Source: Cyanobacteria bacterium SBLK (lineage in GTDB: Bacteria; Cyanobacteriota; Cyanobacteriia; Cyanobacteriales; Spirulinaceae). From it: a stretch of DNA of 55,296 nucleotides. The notes beneath the pieces were generated by a model. That model made no database searches and had not been told where the DNA came from. It was given only the letters and a program-made list of their open reading frames with translations. This document shows, in pieces, positions 34,649 to 43,718 of this stretch. The DNA lies in assembly GCA_017746715.1 (NCBI GenBank), contig JAGHZQ010000063.1, forward strand, positions 1-55,296. Reading direction: 5' to 3'. The position numbers were made by a program, and so were the translations under genes. Positions within the stretch are counted from its first letter, which is position 1. Each line of letters opens with the position of its first letter.

Positions 34649-35062
34649 TCAAACTTGCATTCCCAAGCGCAATGTTTCGATCGCCAAAACGCCAAAAGCC
34701 GTCGAAGAAATGCTAAAAAGAACCGTCCGCGCCATAAACTTAGAAAATCCACTAATATGAGCGATCGCGTGACCGAGACGAGCAAAGAAAAAGATCGCCG
34801 TACAAGCAATAGTAATCGGACTGGATACATCGAGAATTGCCCCTACCAACACGATCGCTGCAAAAGGAGCAAAACTTTCAACCGCATTTTGATGGGCGCG
34901 ATTGGCACGATTGACCCAATGAGGAAGGGGCGATGTCGGTGCAACCTTGTAATCTTTAGGAGTCAGCAAACCTCGGGTGCCGACCAATCCAATTACGAAG
35001 GGAATCCATAAAAAACCCGTCAAAATTGCTGTTAAAACGAGATAAAATAGTTCGGTGCTCAC
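34649..35062 (-). CDS. MAPEG family membrane protein
   Basis: 137 residues from the GTG at 35062, which is preceded by AAAAGG at a spacing of five bases; the longer frame lacks such a site. Four hydrophobic segments (LFYLVLTAILTGFLWIPFVI, AVESFAPFAAIVLVGAIL, ITIACTAIFFFARLGHAI and a C-terminal one) with RANRAHQNAVESF match the MAPEG family, whose members act in glutathione or eicosanoid metabolism. The bacterial role is unknown. It ends 6 bp from the HD gene, convergent. Confidence 0.85.
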   Translation of the reverse strand: MSTELFYLVLTAILTGFLWIPFVIGLVGTRGLLTPKDYKVAPTSPLPHWVNRANRAHQNAVESFAPFAAIVLVGAILDVSSPITIACTAIFFFARLGHAIAHISGFSKFMARTVLFSISSTAFGVLAIETLRLGMQV

Positions 35063-35183
35063 GATTACCTTTTGAGAATGTACGGGAAACACTGCTATTT
35101 TCCTTCAATATTTTGAAGACATCTCTATTTGCAATGATTTCTTAAAATTTAAAATCTCCAACAGAAGAGCGATCGCTCTCGTT

Positions 35184-35522
35184 TTAAACAACTGCAAAAT
35201 CGGTTATTTTGCGGCGTTCTAGGGTTTTGAAAGCAAGGACGATCTGCTGGTGAGAAAGACCGCGATCGAGGAGTTCTCCAGCAATTCCCGCTTCAGTTCC
35301 ATCCTGTTGAATCCAGATTTTACCGTTGATAATTTGCAGGTGGATGAGGTTACCGTAAATTCGTTGATTTTTGTGCCAACCTGTTTCTAAAAGAATGTAA
35401 TGATGGCTTTTGTCATCAAAAACAAGGTGCAATTCACTTTCGGGATCGTGACCCAAAAAATCATGGTAGTCTTGCAGGACTTTGATAGCAGCTTGTTGGA
35501 GGGTACGGGTTAGGGAATCCAT
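35184..35522 (-). CDS. xisI: XisI-like protein
   Basis: 112 residues matching the XisI family (MDSLTRTLQQAAIKVLQDY, VFDDKSHHYILLETGWHKNQRIYG, IHLQIINGKIWIQQDGTEAGIAGELL). XisI and XisH were first described as factors for fdxN element excision in heterocystous cyanobacteria, but paired copies are common in genomes with no such element. It overlaps xisH, as usual. Intact. Confidence 0.92.
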   Translation of the reverse strand: MDSLTRTLQQAAIKVLQDYHDFLGHDPESELHLVFDDKSHHYILLETGWHKNQRIYGNLIHLQIINGKIWIQQDGTEAGIAGELLDRGLSHQQIVLAFKTLERRKITDFAVV

Positions 35523-35922
35523 TTGACGATTGTTTCTTGGTTAAGGTCAATAAGCGAATGATTTTATCTTCAATTAAAACCTGTCCGGCCTCTTCCTCAA
35601 AGATCGATTCTCGAGTATCTTCAGGAACGGCTAAATAGAGTTTTCGATCGGCTTCGTATCGAGTGAGTAATCTTTCATACAAGACAAATTGACCGACTGC
35701 TTGTTCGAGATCTTGCATTTCCGAGATACCGCGAAAACTTTTGATTTCAACGGCGATCTTTTCAATGTCTTTTTCAGCAGCGATGAGTTGTTCTGCACCT
35801 AAATCGATATACAGGTTCTTTTTACGGGCGAGTTTGAGACGATAGGGATCGTGGGTAATCGTCCAACCGTCTTTTTTTAGGGCGTTGCATACGACTTCAT
35901 GGTAATAGTCTCGGGCGGGCAT
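35461..35922 (-). CDS. xisH: XisH-like PD-(D/E)XK protein with frameshifted C-terminus
   Basis: The first ~125 residues match XisH, with the nuclease-type residues D40 (YIDLGAE), E59 and K61 (VEIKSF). After IIRLL the frame drifts into unrelated TLTKKQSSNGF and reads 62 bp into xisI. Reading one base over gives IDLNQETIVKWIP and a stop that overlaps the xisI ATG by a few bases, which is the normal family ending. A single base has been lost at about 35550. It is either a real mutation or a sequencing error; the nuclease core is untouched. Confidence 0.88.
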   Translation of the reverse strand: MPARDYYHEVVCNALKKDGWTITHDPYRLKLARKKNLYIDLGAEQLIAAEKDIEKIAVEIKSFRGISEMQDLEQAVGQFVLYERLLTRYEADRKLYLAVPEDTRESIFEEEAGQVLIEDKIIRLLTLTKKQSSNGFPNPYPPTSCYQSPARLP

Positions 35923-35962
35923 GGCTCAATATTTTTGTTAACAATCGGCAATGAGACAATCT

Positions 35963-36682
35963 TCAATAAGCACCATTATTGCGAGGAAATAAAATAATGC
36001 CGACGGTTTTAAAAATGATAAACCAATCTAACATCATCGTGCGCTGTCCGGCATAGTAAACATCGAGATGAATGCGTCGTTCGTAGGGAAGATCATTGCG
36101 TCCGGAAACTTGCCACAATCCCGTAATTCCCGGTTTGACGGTTAAAACTTTAGCCATGTGCCGTCCGTAATATCTGAGTTCGTCGGGAACGAGGGGACGC
36201 GGACCGACAACGCTCATATCCCCCTTTAACACATTCAAAAATTGCGGTAATTCGTCCAAACTGGTCAAGCGTAAAAATTTGCCAATTTTCGTGATGCGGG
36301 GATCTTTTTTGAGCTTGTAGGTTTCTTCAAATTCTTGTTTGAGTTCGGGATAGCGAGCAAATAATTCTGCTAAAACTTCATCGGCATTACAAACCATCGT
36401 TCTAAATTTAAAACAGCGAAAAGGTTTGTAATCTTTCCCCACCCGTTGCTGCACGTAAAAAATCGGCCCCGGAGAAGAGAGCGCGATAAAAAGTGCCAAA
36501 ATTAAATAAATGGGGAATCCTAAAATCAAAACGCTCAGGGAAAACCCGATATCGAACAGGCGCTTGCATTTCCTGCCATTAACAATAAAACGCACGAGAT
36601 TTGCAAATTGTCCCCTCAGTCGAGGCGATCGCGTTGTTGTCGTTGCGTTTTTTAGCGATTTTGCCGGACCTTCAGCCGTCAT
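35963..36682 (-). CDS. Polyprenyl-phosphate sugar-1-phosphate transferase
   Basis: 239 residues from the ATG at 36682, fixed by a strong AGGAGG at 36689-36694. One N-terminal membrane segment (IGFSLSVLILGFPIYLILALFIA as the core) and the conserved GPIFYVQQRVGKD, FKFRTM, RLTSLDELPQFLNVLKGDMS, VGPRP and KPGITGLWQVSGR motifs identify the WcaJ/ExoY-type enzymes. These start exopolysaccharide repeat units by moving a sugar phosphate from UDP-sugar to undecaprenyl phosphate. The neighbouring GT4 and epimerase genes agree. Confidence 0.93.
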   Translation of the reverse strand: MTAEGPAKSLKNATTTTRSPRLRGQFANLVRFIVNGRKCKRLFDIGFSLSVLILGFPIYLILALFIALSSPGPIFYVQQRVGKDYKPFRCFKFRTMVCNADEVLAELFARYPELKQEFEETYKLKKDPRITKIGKFLRLTSLDELPQFLNVLKGDMSVVGPRPLVPDELRYYGRHMAKVLTVKPGITGLWQVSGRNDLPYERRIHLDVYYAGQRTMMLDWFIIFKTVGIILFPRNNGAY

Positions 36683-36688
36683 GATGCT

Positions 36689-36694
36689 CCTCCT
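36689..36694 (-). promoter_or_regulatory. Shine-Dalgarno site for the sugar transferase
   Basis: AGGAGG on the minus strand, six bases before the ATG at 36682. It decides the start against an upstream GTG at 36700. Confidence 0.85.
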
Positions 36695-36715
36695 TACCAC
36701 AAACCCCGTGTTGTT

Positions 36716-37855
36716 TCAATTGCCACCCAGTTTCCATTCGTGCCAGCAGCGATCGGCAAAGGCGAGATATTGCCGGCCGAAAACCTCGGGGGTAAATCGT
36801 TCGGCATTTTGGCGACAAATTTCCGGCTCGATTTTCCCTTGATATTCGGTAAAAATCTCGACCGCATTCACCAATGCCTCGACGGTTTGGGGGGCAAAAT
36901 GCAATCCCGTTCCCGTTTGGGGAAATTGTCGCACATCCCGGACGGTTTCTAATGCGCCCCCTTTGCCATAAGCTATGACGGGAGTGCCGCAAGATTGTGC
37001 CTCGACGGGAGCAATTCCAAAATCTTCGCAGGCAGCATAAACAAAGGCCTTGGCTTTTTGCATATATTGTTCGACGATTTCATTCGACTGCGATCCTAGC
37101 ACTTGCACATTTTTACCGGCTATGGCTTTAATGCGGTTTAATTCTGTGCCATTGCCAATGACAATGAGGGGAAATCCCAAGCGATTGAAGGCTTCGACAA
37201 TTAAGCCAATTTTTTTATAGCTCACCAAACGGGAAACTACGAGGTAAAAGTCTTCTTTGTCTGGAGAAAATCGAAAGCGATCGCAATTGACGGGAGGATA
37301 AATAACTTCGGCTTTGCGGCGGTAACAGCGCCAGATACGACGGGCGGTATATTGGGAGTTGGCGATAAAATAATCGACGCGGTTGGCGGAAATTACATCC
37401 CATTCTCGCAGGCGGTGGAGGATGTAGCGGGAAAAAATCCCCGGAATTCCCCGTCCCATGGGGCTATTCTCGAGGTAGTCAAAGGTTAAATCCCAAGCGT
37501 AACGCATGGGGGTATGGCAGTAGCAAATGTGGAGTTGGTGGGGACGGGTAAGAACTCCTTTGGCTACGGCATGAGAAGAGGAGAGGATGCGATCGTAGTC
37601 CCCCAAGTCCAGTTGTTCGATCGCGAGGGGAAGCAAGGGCAAATATTTCTGTACGCCGTTGCGAGCGAGGGGAAAATGTTGCAGGAAGGTATGGCCGATT
37701 TTGCGCCCGTACAAATAACTTTGTGGATTGGTCGATTCAAAGTCAATTAAGGCATAGAGATCGGCTGCAACGTGCTGGAGAATTTCCCGCACCACCAATT
37801 CCGATCCCCCGGTTGCTTTGGGGGTTAACCATTCATGGATTAACGCCGTTTTCAT
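36716..37855 (-). CDS. GT4-family glycosyltransferase
   Basis: 379 residues from the ATG at 37855. The N-terminal half has the acceptor side (MKTALIHEWLTPKATGGSE) and CYCHTPMRYAWDL; the C-terminal half has the nucleotide-sugar side with VYAACEDFGIAPVEAQSCGTP and GKGGALETV, the E-x7-E motif of GT4. It resembles mannosyltransferases of exopolysaccharide loci. It ends 33 bp from the sugar transferase gene and should act in the same pathway. An 81-bp copy of part of it lies at 38191-38271. Confidence 0.9.
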   Translation of the reverse strand: MKTALIHEWLTPKATGGSELVVREILQHVAADLYALIDFESTNPQSYLYGRKIGHTFLQHFPLARNGVQKYLPLLPLAIEQLDLGDYDRILSSSHAVAKGVLTRPHQLHICYCHTPMRYAWDLTFDYLENSPMGRGIPGIFSRYILHRLREWDVISANRVDYFIANSQYTARRIWRCYRRKAEVIYPPVNCDRFRFSPDKEDFYLVVSRLVSYKKIGLIVEAFNRLGFPLIVIGNGTELNRIKAIAGKNVQVLGSQSNEIVEQYMQKAKAFVYAACEDFGIAPVEAQSCGTPVIAYGKGGALETVRDVRQFPQTGTGLHFAPQTVEALVNAVEIFTEYQGKIEPEICRQNAERFTPEVFGRQYLAFADRCWHEWKLGGN

Positions 37856-38317
37856 CAACTCTTAATCATCGATCTTCCATACTTTACCGCACCCTTTCTC
37901 AAAAGCACAAATCCAGATCGTTATTTTTTATGATTGTGAGGTTAAGAACACTTGATGCTATTTAGGTTCTTACGCTCATCAAAATTCGGAAAGGGAACTC
38001 ATTAATTGAAGAGATCGAAAACCATGCTGAAACTTCGAATCGCAAGGGATGCAAAGCGCATAGATTGCGATCTCCCTGCATCAATTTCGAGCGCGATCGC
38101 GGGCTGCATCTTTGTCAGGGGAAACGGGTTAAAACTCTTGTTTCTCGAGACTTACAGCGTGTTTCCCCTCCCTTCGGGGTGGATCGCAAAGGCAAGAAAG
38201 GGGAGGTGTTTTTGTATGCCATTGCAAGCAAAGGGAAAATGTTGTAAGAAAGTATGCCCGATTTTGCGCCCCTACTATTAAACTATTAAACGTAAACGTT
38301 CATGAATCTTTGAAGTT
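37856..38317. other. Intergenic region with a gene fragment
   Basis: About 460 bp between the divergent glycosyltransferase and epimerase genes. It should hold both promoters. It also contains the glycosyltransferase fragment listed at 38191-38271. Confidence 0.6.
38191..38271 (-). pseudogene. Glycosyltransferase fragment
   Basis: The minus strand reads GRKIGHTFLQHFPFACNGIQ and so on, nearly the same as GRKIGHTFLQHFPLARNGVQ in the intact GT4 protein (DNA 37628-37708). Similarity stops on both sides. It is a remnant of a second copy of the gene. Confidence 0.8.
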
Positions 38318-39259
38318 ATGAAGATTATTGTTATTGGGGGCTTTGGTTTTTTTGGAAAACACATTGCGGCATCGCTTAAAGGTGAAGGTCACGAAGTTTG
38401 GCAACTCTCCCGCGTCAATGGTTACGATCTTAATGATTACTCTCAGATAGAGCAAGCATTTCAGTGTTTTGAACCCGATGCAATTTACAATTGTGCTGCT
38501 CATGTGGGCGGTTTGCATTATGTTTCCCAACGCCATGCCACCATTATTCACGATAATATACAAATGGCTCTCAACCTCTATAAAGCTGTAGGGGCAGCAG
38601 TGCCTAACGCATTGATAATTAATCCCCTGTCAAACTGTTCTTATCCTGGGGAAATGACATTTTACTCGGAGTCGAACTGGTTAAAGGGTGAGGTTCATTC
38701 ATCCGTTTATTCTTATGGCAATGCCAAGCGAGTGCTTTATATGCTCTCTCATTGTTATGCGATCGAGCATGGCATTCGTACCTATAATTTACTCGTTCCT
38801 AACGCCTTTGGTCCCGGTGATGCAATCGATCCCAATCGCGTTCACGCTCTCAATGGTATGATTATTCGGATGATTCAGGCTAACCGAAACGGCCAGAAAC
38901 AATTTCCTATCTGGGGAACGGGAAAACCCATCCGCGAGTGGATCTATATCGACGATGTCGCGAAACTCATGACTCTTGCCTTGCATACTCCCATTGAGTT
39001 AATTCGTCCTCTGAACCTCGCTCAACAATGGGGCATTTCGATAAAAGAACTCGCTGAGTCGATCGCTCGGGAGATTGGTTTTCGAGGAGAGCTTGTTTTC
39101 CAACCCGAGTATCAAGATGGAGCACCGAAAAAAATTATGGATGCTCGCTATTTTCGACAGGTCTTTCCCCATTACCAATTTACCGATTGCGATGCAGGGA
39201 TTCGGGCGACGGTAAACTACTACGCGCAAGTTCTAGCTGAAGAGGCTTTTGCTTCGTAA
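38318..39259 (+). CDS. NAD-dependent epimerase, GDP-fucose-synthase-like
   Basis: 313 residues, extended SDR fold. The Rossmann motif is GGFGFFG (residues 7-13). The catalytic Tyr and Lys are in YGNAK, and the serine/cysteine region is NPLSNCSYPGE, resembling GDP-L-fucose synthase. REWIYIDDVAKLM is the usual substrate-side motif. It likely makes a nucleotide sugar for the neighbouring exopolysaccharide enzymes; no GDP-mannose dehydratase is present, so the exact sugar is open. Confidence 0.87.
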   Translation: MKIIVIGGFGFFGKHIAASLKGEGHEVWQLSRVNGYDLNDYSQIEQAFQCFEPDAIYNCAAHVGGLHYVSQRHATIIHDNIQMALNLYKAVGAAVPNALIINPLSNCSYPGEMTFYSESNWLKGEVHSSVYSYGNAKRVLYMLSHCYAIEHGIRTYNLLVPNAFGPGDAIDPNRVHALNGMIIRMIQANRNGQKQFPIWGTGKPIREWIYIDDVAKLMTLALHTPIELIRPLNLAQQWGISIKELAESIAREIGFRGELVFQPEYQDGAPKKIMDARYFRQVFPHYQFTDCDAGIRATVNYYAQVLAEEAFAS

Positions 39260-39472
39260 ATGGCTTGGAAGTTTTAGGGTCTCATCTCCTCAAATGAAAT
39301 TATATTAGGAGTCCGGAAAATTTTCGCGGTTGGGAATTGACAATTTTAGAACAGCAAGAGCAGATTAAAAATTTATTACCTACAATACGAAGTTTCATTA
39401 CGTTACCTTGATAATGCGGGACGCAAAGCTGATAGAATTGCGATCGCCAATATTGGGAGTATCGAGAAAAAC

Positions 39473-40579
39473 GTGGTTCAAGCAATCCCAACCCTTGCTC
39501 CAAATGCAAAGAGCAATTCGCCCGCTTTAACAGGCATTCCTTTAACAACCTATTTAGCCAATCTGAGCGATCGCATTATCGCCGGAGAATCCCTGACGCG
39601 ATCGCAAGCCTTAGAATTGAGTCAAATTGAGGGAGAAGCCGATATTTTAGCCCTCTGCGAAGCCGCCGATCGCGTCCGAGAAGCCTGTTGCGGTAATATC
39701 GTAGATTTATGCAGTATCGTTAATATCAAGTCGGGGAATTGCTCGGAAAATTGCAGTTTTTGCTCTCAGTCGGCGCATCATCCGGGGGAAAACTCTCCGG
39801 TTTACGGATTAAAAACCAAAGAGGACATTCTCGCCCAGGCGAAAGCCGCTGCCGATGCAGGGGCAAAGCGTTTCTGTTTGGTCTCTCAAGGGCGGGGAAT
39901 CAAGTATAACAGCCCTAAATCTGAAGAGTTTGCAGAGATCCTCGAAACGGTTCGGGAAATTATCGCCACGACTGCCATTAAACCCTGTTGCGCCCTTGGA
40001 GAAGTGACTGCCGAACAAGCAGAAGCCCTGCGAGAAGCTGGAGTCACCCGCTACAATCATAATTTGGAAACGTCGGAAAATTATTTCCCCGAAATCGTGA
40101 CCACCCATCAATGGCGAGATCGGGTCGAAACCATTAAAAACCTGAAAGCGGCGGGCATTCAAGCCTGTGCTGGGGGGATCGTGGGGATGGGAGAAAGTTG
40201 GGAAGATCGCATCGATCTCGCCCTCGCCCTGAGAGAATTAGAGGTGGAGTCGGTACCTCTGAATTTGTTAAATCCCCGTCAGGGTACGCCCTTGGGAGAA
40301 AGCGATCGCTTGGGTCCCTACGAAGCCTTAAAAGCGATCGCCCTTTTCCGCCTCTTGCTACCCCGGCAGATTCTTCGCTATGCTGGCGGTCGGGAAGCGG
40401 TTATGGGAGAATTGCAACATCTGGGCTTGCAAGCGGGAATTAATGCGATGTTGGTCGGTCATTATCTCACCACCCTCGGACAGCCCCCCGAACGCGATCG
40501 CGCCCTGTTAGACTCATTAGGACTCGAAGGTGGAGAAGCCCCCATTCCAGGCGAGTACGAAGCCTCCCCGCAGGCGTAG
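39473..40579 (+). CDS. bioB: Biotin synthase
   Basis: 368 residues. The radical SAM motif is CSENCSFCSQS, and the [2Fe-2S] and substrate residues appear in AKRFCLVSQGRG, YNHNLETSENYFPEI and GGIVGMGE; all are BioB hallmarks. It inserts sulphur into dethiobiotin. The start is a GTG at 39473; the first ~20 residues are not conserved. bioY follows with a 50-bp overlap. No other biotin gene is in the window. Confidence 0.95.
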   Translation: MVQAIPTLAPNAKSNSPALTGIPLTTYLANLSDRIIAGESLTRSQALELSQIEGEADILALCEAADRVREACCGNIVDLCSIVNIKSGNCSENCSFCSQSAHHPGENSPVYGLKTKEDILAQAKAAADAGAKRFCLVSQGRGIKYNSPKSEEFAEILETVREIIATTAIKPCCALGEVTAEQAEALREAGVTRYNHNLETSENYFPEIVTTHQWRDRVETIKNLKAAGIQACAGGIVGMGESWEDRIDLALALRELEVESVPLNLLNPRQGTPLGESDRLGPYEALKAIALFRLLLPRQILRYAGGREAVMGELQHLGLQAGINAMLVGHYLTTLGQPPERDRALLDSLGLEGGEAPIPGEYEASPQA

Positions 40580-41216
40580 GCGAGGTCGTTCTCTTCGCCG
40601 CAAATCAACGAATTCCCCCTCTCTATCACTGCCCTACAAGCTACTTTGGGCAGTGGTCGGGCTGCTTTTAACAATTGGGGGAACTTTTATGGAACCCTCT
40701 GCCACTACTTTTCCGTGGAGTTGGGGCGGGGAAAATGGCATTCAAACTTATCCGTTAGGGGTCACTTGTCAAGTAGGTGCCGTGTTGCTGGCGGGTTGTT
40801 TGGGGGGGAAACAAGCGGGAGCGCTTTCCCAGATTGTTTATGTTTTGTTGGGGTTATTCGTCACCAGATTTCAGCTTTTTACTCACGGCGGCGGATTGGA
40901 ATATATTAGAATCCCGACATTTGGCTATATTTTGGGATTTATTCCGGGGGCTTGGATTTGCGGCTCTTTAGCGTTTCGTACGAAACCCGCTTTAGAATCT
41001 TTGGCATTTAGTTGTTTTTGCGGTTTATTTGCCATTCACGCCCTCGGTATTACTTATTTAATTGGTTTATATTTTTTCAGCGCCCTCGATGGGGGTTTTC
41101 TTGCCTTGTTACAAGGGATTTATCAATATTCCTTGCGTCCTTTGTTGGGACAAAGTAGTATTGTTTGTGCGGTTTCCGTGCTTTCGTTTGCCCTGCGGCG
41201 CATTATGTTTTATTGA
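40530..41216 (+). CDS. bioY: BioY biotin transporter substrate-binding subunit
   Basis: 228 residues with a basic N-terminus and six predicted helices (LLWAVVGLLLTIGGTFM, TCQVGAVLLAGCLGGK, ALSQIVYVLLGLF, GYILGFIPGAWICGSLAF and two more). This is the S component of an ECF biotin transporter. The GTG start at 40530 lies inside bioB, so the true start may be later, just before the first helix. No ECF ATPase or T component is adjacent; solitary BioY is known to work alone or to share an ECF module. Its link to bioB supports the biotin role. Confidence 0.88.
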   Translation: MEKPPFQASTKPPRRRRRGRSLRRKSTNSPSLSLPYKLLWAVVGLLLTIGGTFMEPSATTFPWSWGGENGIQTYPLGVTCQVGAVLLAGCLGGKQAGALSQIVYVLLGLFVTRFQLFTHGGGLEYIRIPTFGYILGFIPGAWICGSLAFRTKPALESLAFSCFCGLFAIHALGITYLIGLYFFSALDGGFLALLQGIYQYSLRPLLGQSSIVCAVSVLSFALRRIMFY

Positions 41217-41766
41217 AGATTGTTTGATAGAGTTCTTCTGCGGGTAAATCGGAAAGTTCCAAGAGGGTTTGATAGGGATCTCCCGTTAAATTAAAGGCGA
41301 TCGCAAAGGCAGGTTCTGTTTTGAGACCCGTTTGTTTCAGTTGGCGAATTTGCTGGCGAATTTTCTCGCCGCCATATTGCAGGAGTCTGGCTTCGACTAT
41401 CATATGTCGAAACGCTTTTTGTCGGATAACGGGGCGCGACTGTCCGAAGATTTCAAACGCAAAATTGTTACGCTCAAATCTAACAATAACCGTCGGGAGT
41501 TCATCTATTATAGATTGTGTAAGAATAAAATTCTGAAAATGTCCAAAATTTTCAGTTAAAACTCGTTTAAATTTTTCGAGATCGGGGGTATAACAAACAA
41601 TATCGAGATCGCTATCGGGAACGTCGATATTGAGAGGAATTGTTCCCGTAAGAACGGGATCGAAAGCACTTAATTTAGGAAGGATCTCTGCTAAAATAGA
41701 ATAAGCTGCTTTTTGTCTGGGCGTACCCTGTAAAAGATAAATTAAATCTGTCCAATCTCGTTTCAT
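41203..41766 (-). CDS. DUF4269 family protein (nucleotidyltransferase-like)
   Basis: 187 residues. The segment FDPVLTGTIPLNIDVPDSDLDIVCYTPD, with its GT-x-DSDLD pattern, matches the DUF4269 family and is reminiscent of the metal-binding loop of polymerase-beta-type nucleotidyltransferases. EARLLQYGGEKIRQQIRQLK and GLKTEPAFA are also family features. The ends of this gene and bioY overlap by 14 bp, convergent. Function unknown. Confidence 0.8.
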   Translation of the reverse strand: MKRDWTDLIYLLQGTPRQKAAYSILAEILPKLSAFDPVLTGTIPLNIDVPDSDLDIVCYTPDLEKFKRVLTENFGHFQNFILTQSIIDELPTVIVRFERNNFAFEIFGQSRPVIRQKAFRHMIVEARLLQYGGEKIRQQIRQLKQTGLKTEPAFAIAFNLTGDPYQTLLELSDLPAEELYQTIFNKT

Positions 41767-41802
41767 ATTATTTGTGGAACGGGCATCGATGCCTGTTAAT
41801 CA

Positions 41803-43206
41803 CTATTTTTTGAAAAATCGCAAGGCTATGAGTGTCAAACCCGCACCCATTAATCCAAAGATAACGCTAATGGTCAAAGGTAGAAAAGTTAAAGCAATTT
41901 CGAAGTAAGGTCGGTTGGGAACGCCGAATAATTGTTCTACCATCTCGCGACTTTCTTCTTGTCCAATGGTAGAGGCAACGAGAGAAGCGACGCTAATTCC
42001 CACCCCCGCGATCGCAATAGTATCATTAAGAGTGCGTTCGTTTTTCGTGCGTTCGAGCTCGATAATTCCCTCTACAATTTGAATAAAACTATTCAGAGGT
42101 TTAAGACTTTCACTCAAGACTTTATAATCTATTTCGATTTGTTCGGCTTTATCCTTCGCCGAGTTCGCAAATTTCTCAAAAAATTTCAGATCGCAGATAT
42201 TGGAATTATCGCGATCGCGCATCCATTGCAGACGATTTTTATAATTTTTGCCGTTAATTTCAATATTCATCAGTTGTTCTTGAAAATAACCGAGATGAGT
42301 CCCGCACACGCGAGAAACTTCTAAAGCATTTCCGAGGTCTTTTTGCAAGCGATTCAAATTGAGTTGAGAGCGTTCTAACCATTTTGAGATGTTCTCAACC
42401 ATATTTTTAATTTCTCCTGCTGCTCTTTTTAAAGTTGCTTTAATGGTGCGACTTTGTTCGTAAACCCAGAGAATTTTACTGCGATAATGAAATAAAGCCA
42501 TCAAATCGGGATATAAATCTCCCGTAATTTTGTCAATTTCTGTTTGAGTTTTATATTGGGGAAATAAACAAATTAAAAGATGATGGGTCTGATTTTCTCC
42601 ATCAAGGAGAGTATCGGGTTGTTCGAGTTCGTAGAAATAGACCTCCTGATAGATTCCTTGTCCGATGAGATTTTGTTTCCAATTAAAATCCTTGATAATT
42701 TCTAAGTTTTTGCAGCAAGATTCGGCAATTTTTTCAATTTCTTTGAGATCTTGAGTGGCACTATCGATCTGTCCTAAAAACAGCCAGCTTTTTCCGAGTT
42801 TGGGGGGGATTTTTGTGGTATGGTCGCGAATGATACTGACAAATTTTTGTAATTCTAATAATCGTTCTTCAGTCGAGTTTTGTTCGCGATCGGGATCGTT
42901 GTTTCGTCCCGTACAATTTATTTGTAAAGCTAAGGTATCGCCTAATTTAACGGGATAGTAATAACCATCGAGAGGGGCATCGAAAGGTTTAATATGGGAA
43001 TCTAATAATTCAATATGATTGGAGAAATCTCGTTCTTTCTTTTTGAATGTTTCTATATTTTGTTCGATATAGGTCTCGTCATAGATTCGATTCCAAAAGC
43101 GGCGGCGATCGCTGTCTATTTCTGCTTCGGTTTTACCGAGTCCGCTATACAGATCGTAGAGGAAAATATCGACACTCGGATCGGAGATGGAGGGGATGGG
43201 GTTCAT
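41803..43206 (-). CDS. Helical protein with two C-terminal membrane helices
   Basis: 467 residues that I cannot assign to a named family. The N-terminal part is mixed (DLYSGLGKTEAEID, YYYPVKLGDTLALQINCTG, HHLLICLFPQYKTQTEID). The middle is long helices with coiled-coil character (about 260-400). Two hydrophobic helices close it (about 405-422 and 440-463, LTFLPLTISVIFGLMGAGL), giving an overall CorA-like plan: cytoplasmic body, long helices, membrane hairpin. It is last in a short operon with the 157-residue and HTH genes, downstream of the TPR-CHAT protease. Confidence 0.7.
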   Translation of the reverse strand: MNPIPSISDPSVDIFLYDLYSGLGKTEAEIDSDRRRFWNRIYDETYIEQNIETFKKKERDFSNHIELLDSHIKPFDAPLDGYYYPVKLGDTLALQINCTGRNNDPDREQNSTEERLLELQKFVSIIRDHTTKIPPKLGKSWLFLGQIDSATQDLKEIEKIAESCCKNLEIIKDFNWKQNLIGQGIYQEVYFYELEQPDTLLDGENQTHHLLICLFPQYKTQTEIDKITGDLYPDLMALFHYRSKILWVYEQSRTIKATLKRAAGEIKNMVENISKWLERSQLNLNRLQKDLGNALEVSRVCGTHLGYFQEQLMNIEINGKNYKNRLQWMRDRDNSNICDLKFFEKFANSAKDKAEQIEIDYKVLSESLKPLNSFIQIVEGIIELERTKNERTLNDTIAIAGVGISVASLVASTIGQEESREMVEQLFGVPNRPYFEIALTFLPLTISVIFGLMGAGLTLIALRFFKK

Positions 43207-43244
43207 TGAATCTAACTCGATGTTTGGCGAATATCTGGGTCTCT

Positions 43245-43718
43245 TTAATCACTGTTTAACCATTGTTTGATTTTGTCAACTAGATTGGGTTGTTTCAATT
43301 TCTCGGCCCCTCGGGCGTAGTATTGACTAATGCGATCGAGAATTTCATTGGCGGCAATATCTGCTTCTTGAATTTCTGGGGTCGCGTTGGCGATTTCATT
43401 GGTTCGGTTATCTTTAGTACGATAATTTGGCGGTATTCCTTTGGTTCGTTCCGTGGCGATCGCGACTAATTTTTTGCGTCCTTGGCGATAGGGTTGTTCG
43501 AGGGTTGGCGTGGCGATCGCGAGGTTATGTAAATCCGTCATTCGCGTTTCTAGCGATCGGGCAATTTCGTTAATTTTTGTTTCTATTTCTCGAGGGAGTT
43601 CTCGGGTTTGTTGAGAGAGTGCAAAGAGGAAGGCTTCAAGGATGAGAATATCGGCGGGAGTCATGTGCTGGATGGGATAAAAGTCAATTTTGAAGTTTTC
43701 CTCTAAAACAGAGGTCAC
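43245..43718 (-). CDS. Unrecognised helical protein
   Basis: 157 residues if the GTG at 43718 is used; it lies immediately after the stop of the HTH gene. An ATG at 43664 (MTPADILILEAFLFAL) is a strong alternative. The protein is mostly helical and charged (ELPREIETKINEIARSLETRM, ANEILDRISQYYARGAEKL). No motif or membrane segment. It is 38 bp from the membrane-protein gene, so the two are probably co-expressed. Confidence 0.6.
   Translation of the reverse strand: MTSVLEENFKIDFYPIQHMTPADILILEAFLFALSQQTRELPREIETKINEIARSLETRMTDLHNLAIATPTLEQPYRQGRKKLVAIATERTKGIPPNYRTKDNRTNEIANATPEIQEADIAANEILDRISQYYARGAEKLKQPNLVDKIKQWLNSD

Noticed and set aside
35184..35922. An fdxN-type excision element
   Set aside because: Only xisH and xisI are present; no xisF recombinase, nif gene or attachment sites are seen.
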